The notes beneath the pieces were generated by a model. The model was not told the DNA's origin. It was given only the letters and a program-made list of their open reading frames with translations, and made no database searches. From NCBI RefSeq assembly GCF_002760665.1, contig NZ_PDOB01000031.1, forward strand, positions 1 through 54,700: 54,700 bases of DNA, read 5' to 3'. Source of the DNA: Massilia psychrophila. Lineage in GTDB: Bacteria > Pseudomonadota > Gammaproteobacteria > Burkholderiales > Burkholderiaceae_D. Of this stretch, positions 54,490 through 54,700 are shown one piece after another. The stretch's first letter is position 1. Every line of letters begins with the position of its first letter. A program made the position numbers and the translations under genes.

Positions 54490-54700
54490 ATGGATCGCCC
54501 GCCTGTCATTACCACCAAGTCACTTCCGCCGTCACGCAGCCGGCGCGGCCGGGTCATCGGCAGCGTCATCGCCGTGGCCGCGATGGCGGCCCTGGGCTAC
54601 CTGGCCTGGCACCTGACGCATCCTGCCGCGGGCGGCGCCGGCAACGTTACCGGCGCGGCGCGCGCGGGTGCGCAGGGCGGCGGCGGGCGCCCCGGCGGTG
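54490..54700 (+). CDS. Efflux adaptor, MdtA-like (partial, N-terminal end only)
   Basis: The first 70 codons of a gene cut by the right edge. MDRPPVITTKSLPPSRSRRG is followed by one membrane anchor (VIGSVIAVAAMAALGYLAWH) and a Gly/Ala-rich linker, as in the N-terminus of MdtA-type RND periplasmic adaptors. AAGGAAAA precedes the ATG. The diagnostic lipoyl domains lie outside the window, so the assignment is tentative. Confidence 0.55.
   Translation, partial: MDRPPVITTKSLPPSRSRRGRVIGSVIAVAAMAALGYLAWHLTHPAAGGAGNVTGAARAGAQGGGGRPGG

Overview
The window is GC-rich (roughly 64-65% by eye) and reads as chromosomal DNA of a betaproteobacterium, most likely Oxalobacteraceae (Massilia/Duganella/Janthinobacterium group). 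This is inferred from gene order: tpiA, secG, tRNA-Leu(GAG), a complete 14-gene nuo operon, a DUF2818 gene right after nuoN, and a phasin gene that suggests polyhydroxyalkanoate storage. No insertion sequence, phage, integrase or CRISPR array was seen.

Layout. 1-6581 (minus) is a Tad/Flp pilus operon transcribed leftwards: cpaA, cpaB, cpaC, a small lipoprotein gene, flp, a decayed second flp copy, an intrinsic terminator, tadG, two TadE-like pseudopilin genes, and the start of cpaE/tadZ, which is cut by the left edge. 6881-10303 (minus) has two secreted M16 peptidase-family genes (one catalytic, one without the zinc motif) and a GyrI-like ligand-binding protein. 10641-12092 (plus) encodes a GIN-domain protein and a Sel1-repeat protein. 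12232-28907 (plus) runs tpiA, secG, tRNA-Leu, nuoA-N, DUF2818; a Nudix hydrolase, ispD and ispF follow to 31083.

31214-37954 (plus) is an accessory region: a MarR regulator overlapping an MFS exporter gene, a small unknown gene, a MacA-like adaptor with a TolC/NodT-like outer-membrane factor but no inner-membrane pump, an FMN reductase, the remains of a membrane-protein gene on the other strand, and a phasin. 38118-45076 (minus) holds a frameshifted acyltransferase gene, a LytS-type kinase whose LytTR response regulator has lost the middle of its receiver domain, an FHA-domain membrane protein translationally coupled to an exported trypsin-like protease, ribA and a pirin. 45398-54700 (mostly plus) holds an HDOD protein overlapping a PAS-PAS-GGDEF-EAL protein, DUF3820 and DUF1810 genes, a cysteine-dioxygenase-like remnant, an NYN/OST-HTH RNA-biology protein with a 9-bp repeat tract and an RGG-like tail, a small secreted protein, the C-terminal remnant of a sodium:solute symporter, sppA, and the start of another efflux adaptor cut by the right edge.

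The main unexpected theme is gene decay. Six genes are visibly broken (second flp, an unidentified membrane protein, acyltransferase, LytTR regulator, cysteine-dioxygenase-like protein, symporter), nearly all in accessory stretches, while the nuo and isp blocks are intact. The most promising intact candidates for under-described biology are the FHA/protease pair, the NYN-OST-HTH-RGG protein, the pump-less adaptor/outer-membrane pair and the flp/terminator arrangement in the Tad operon. I did not see a clearly new large defence or mobile system.
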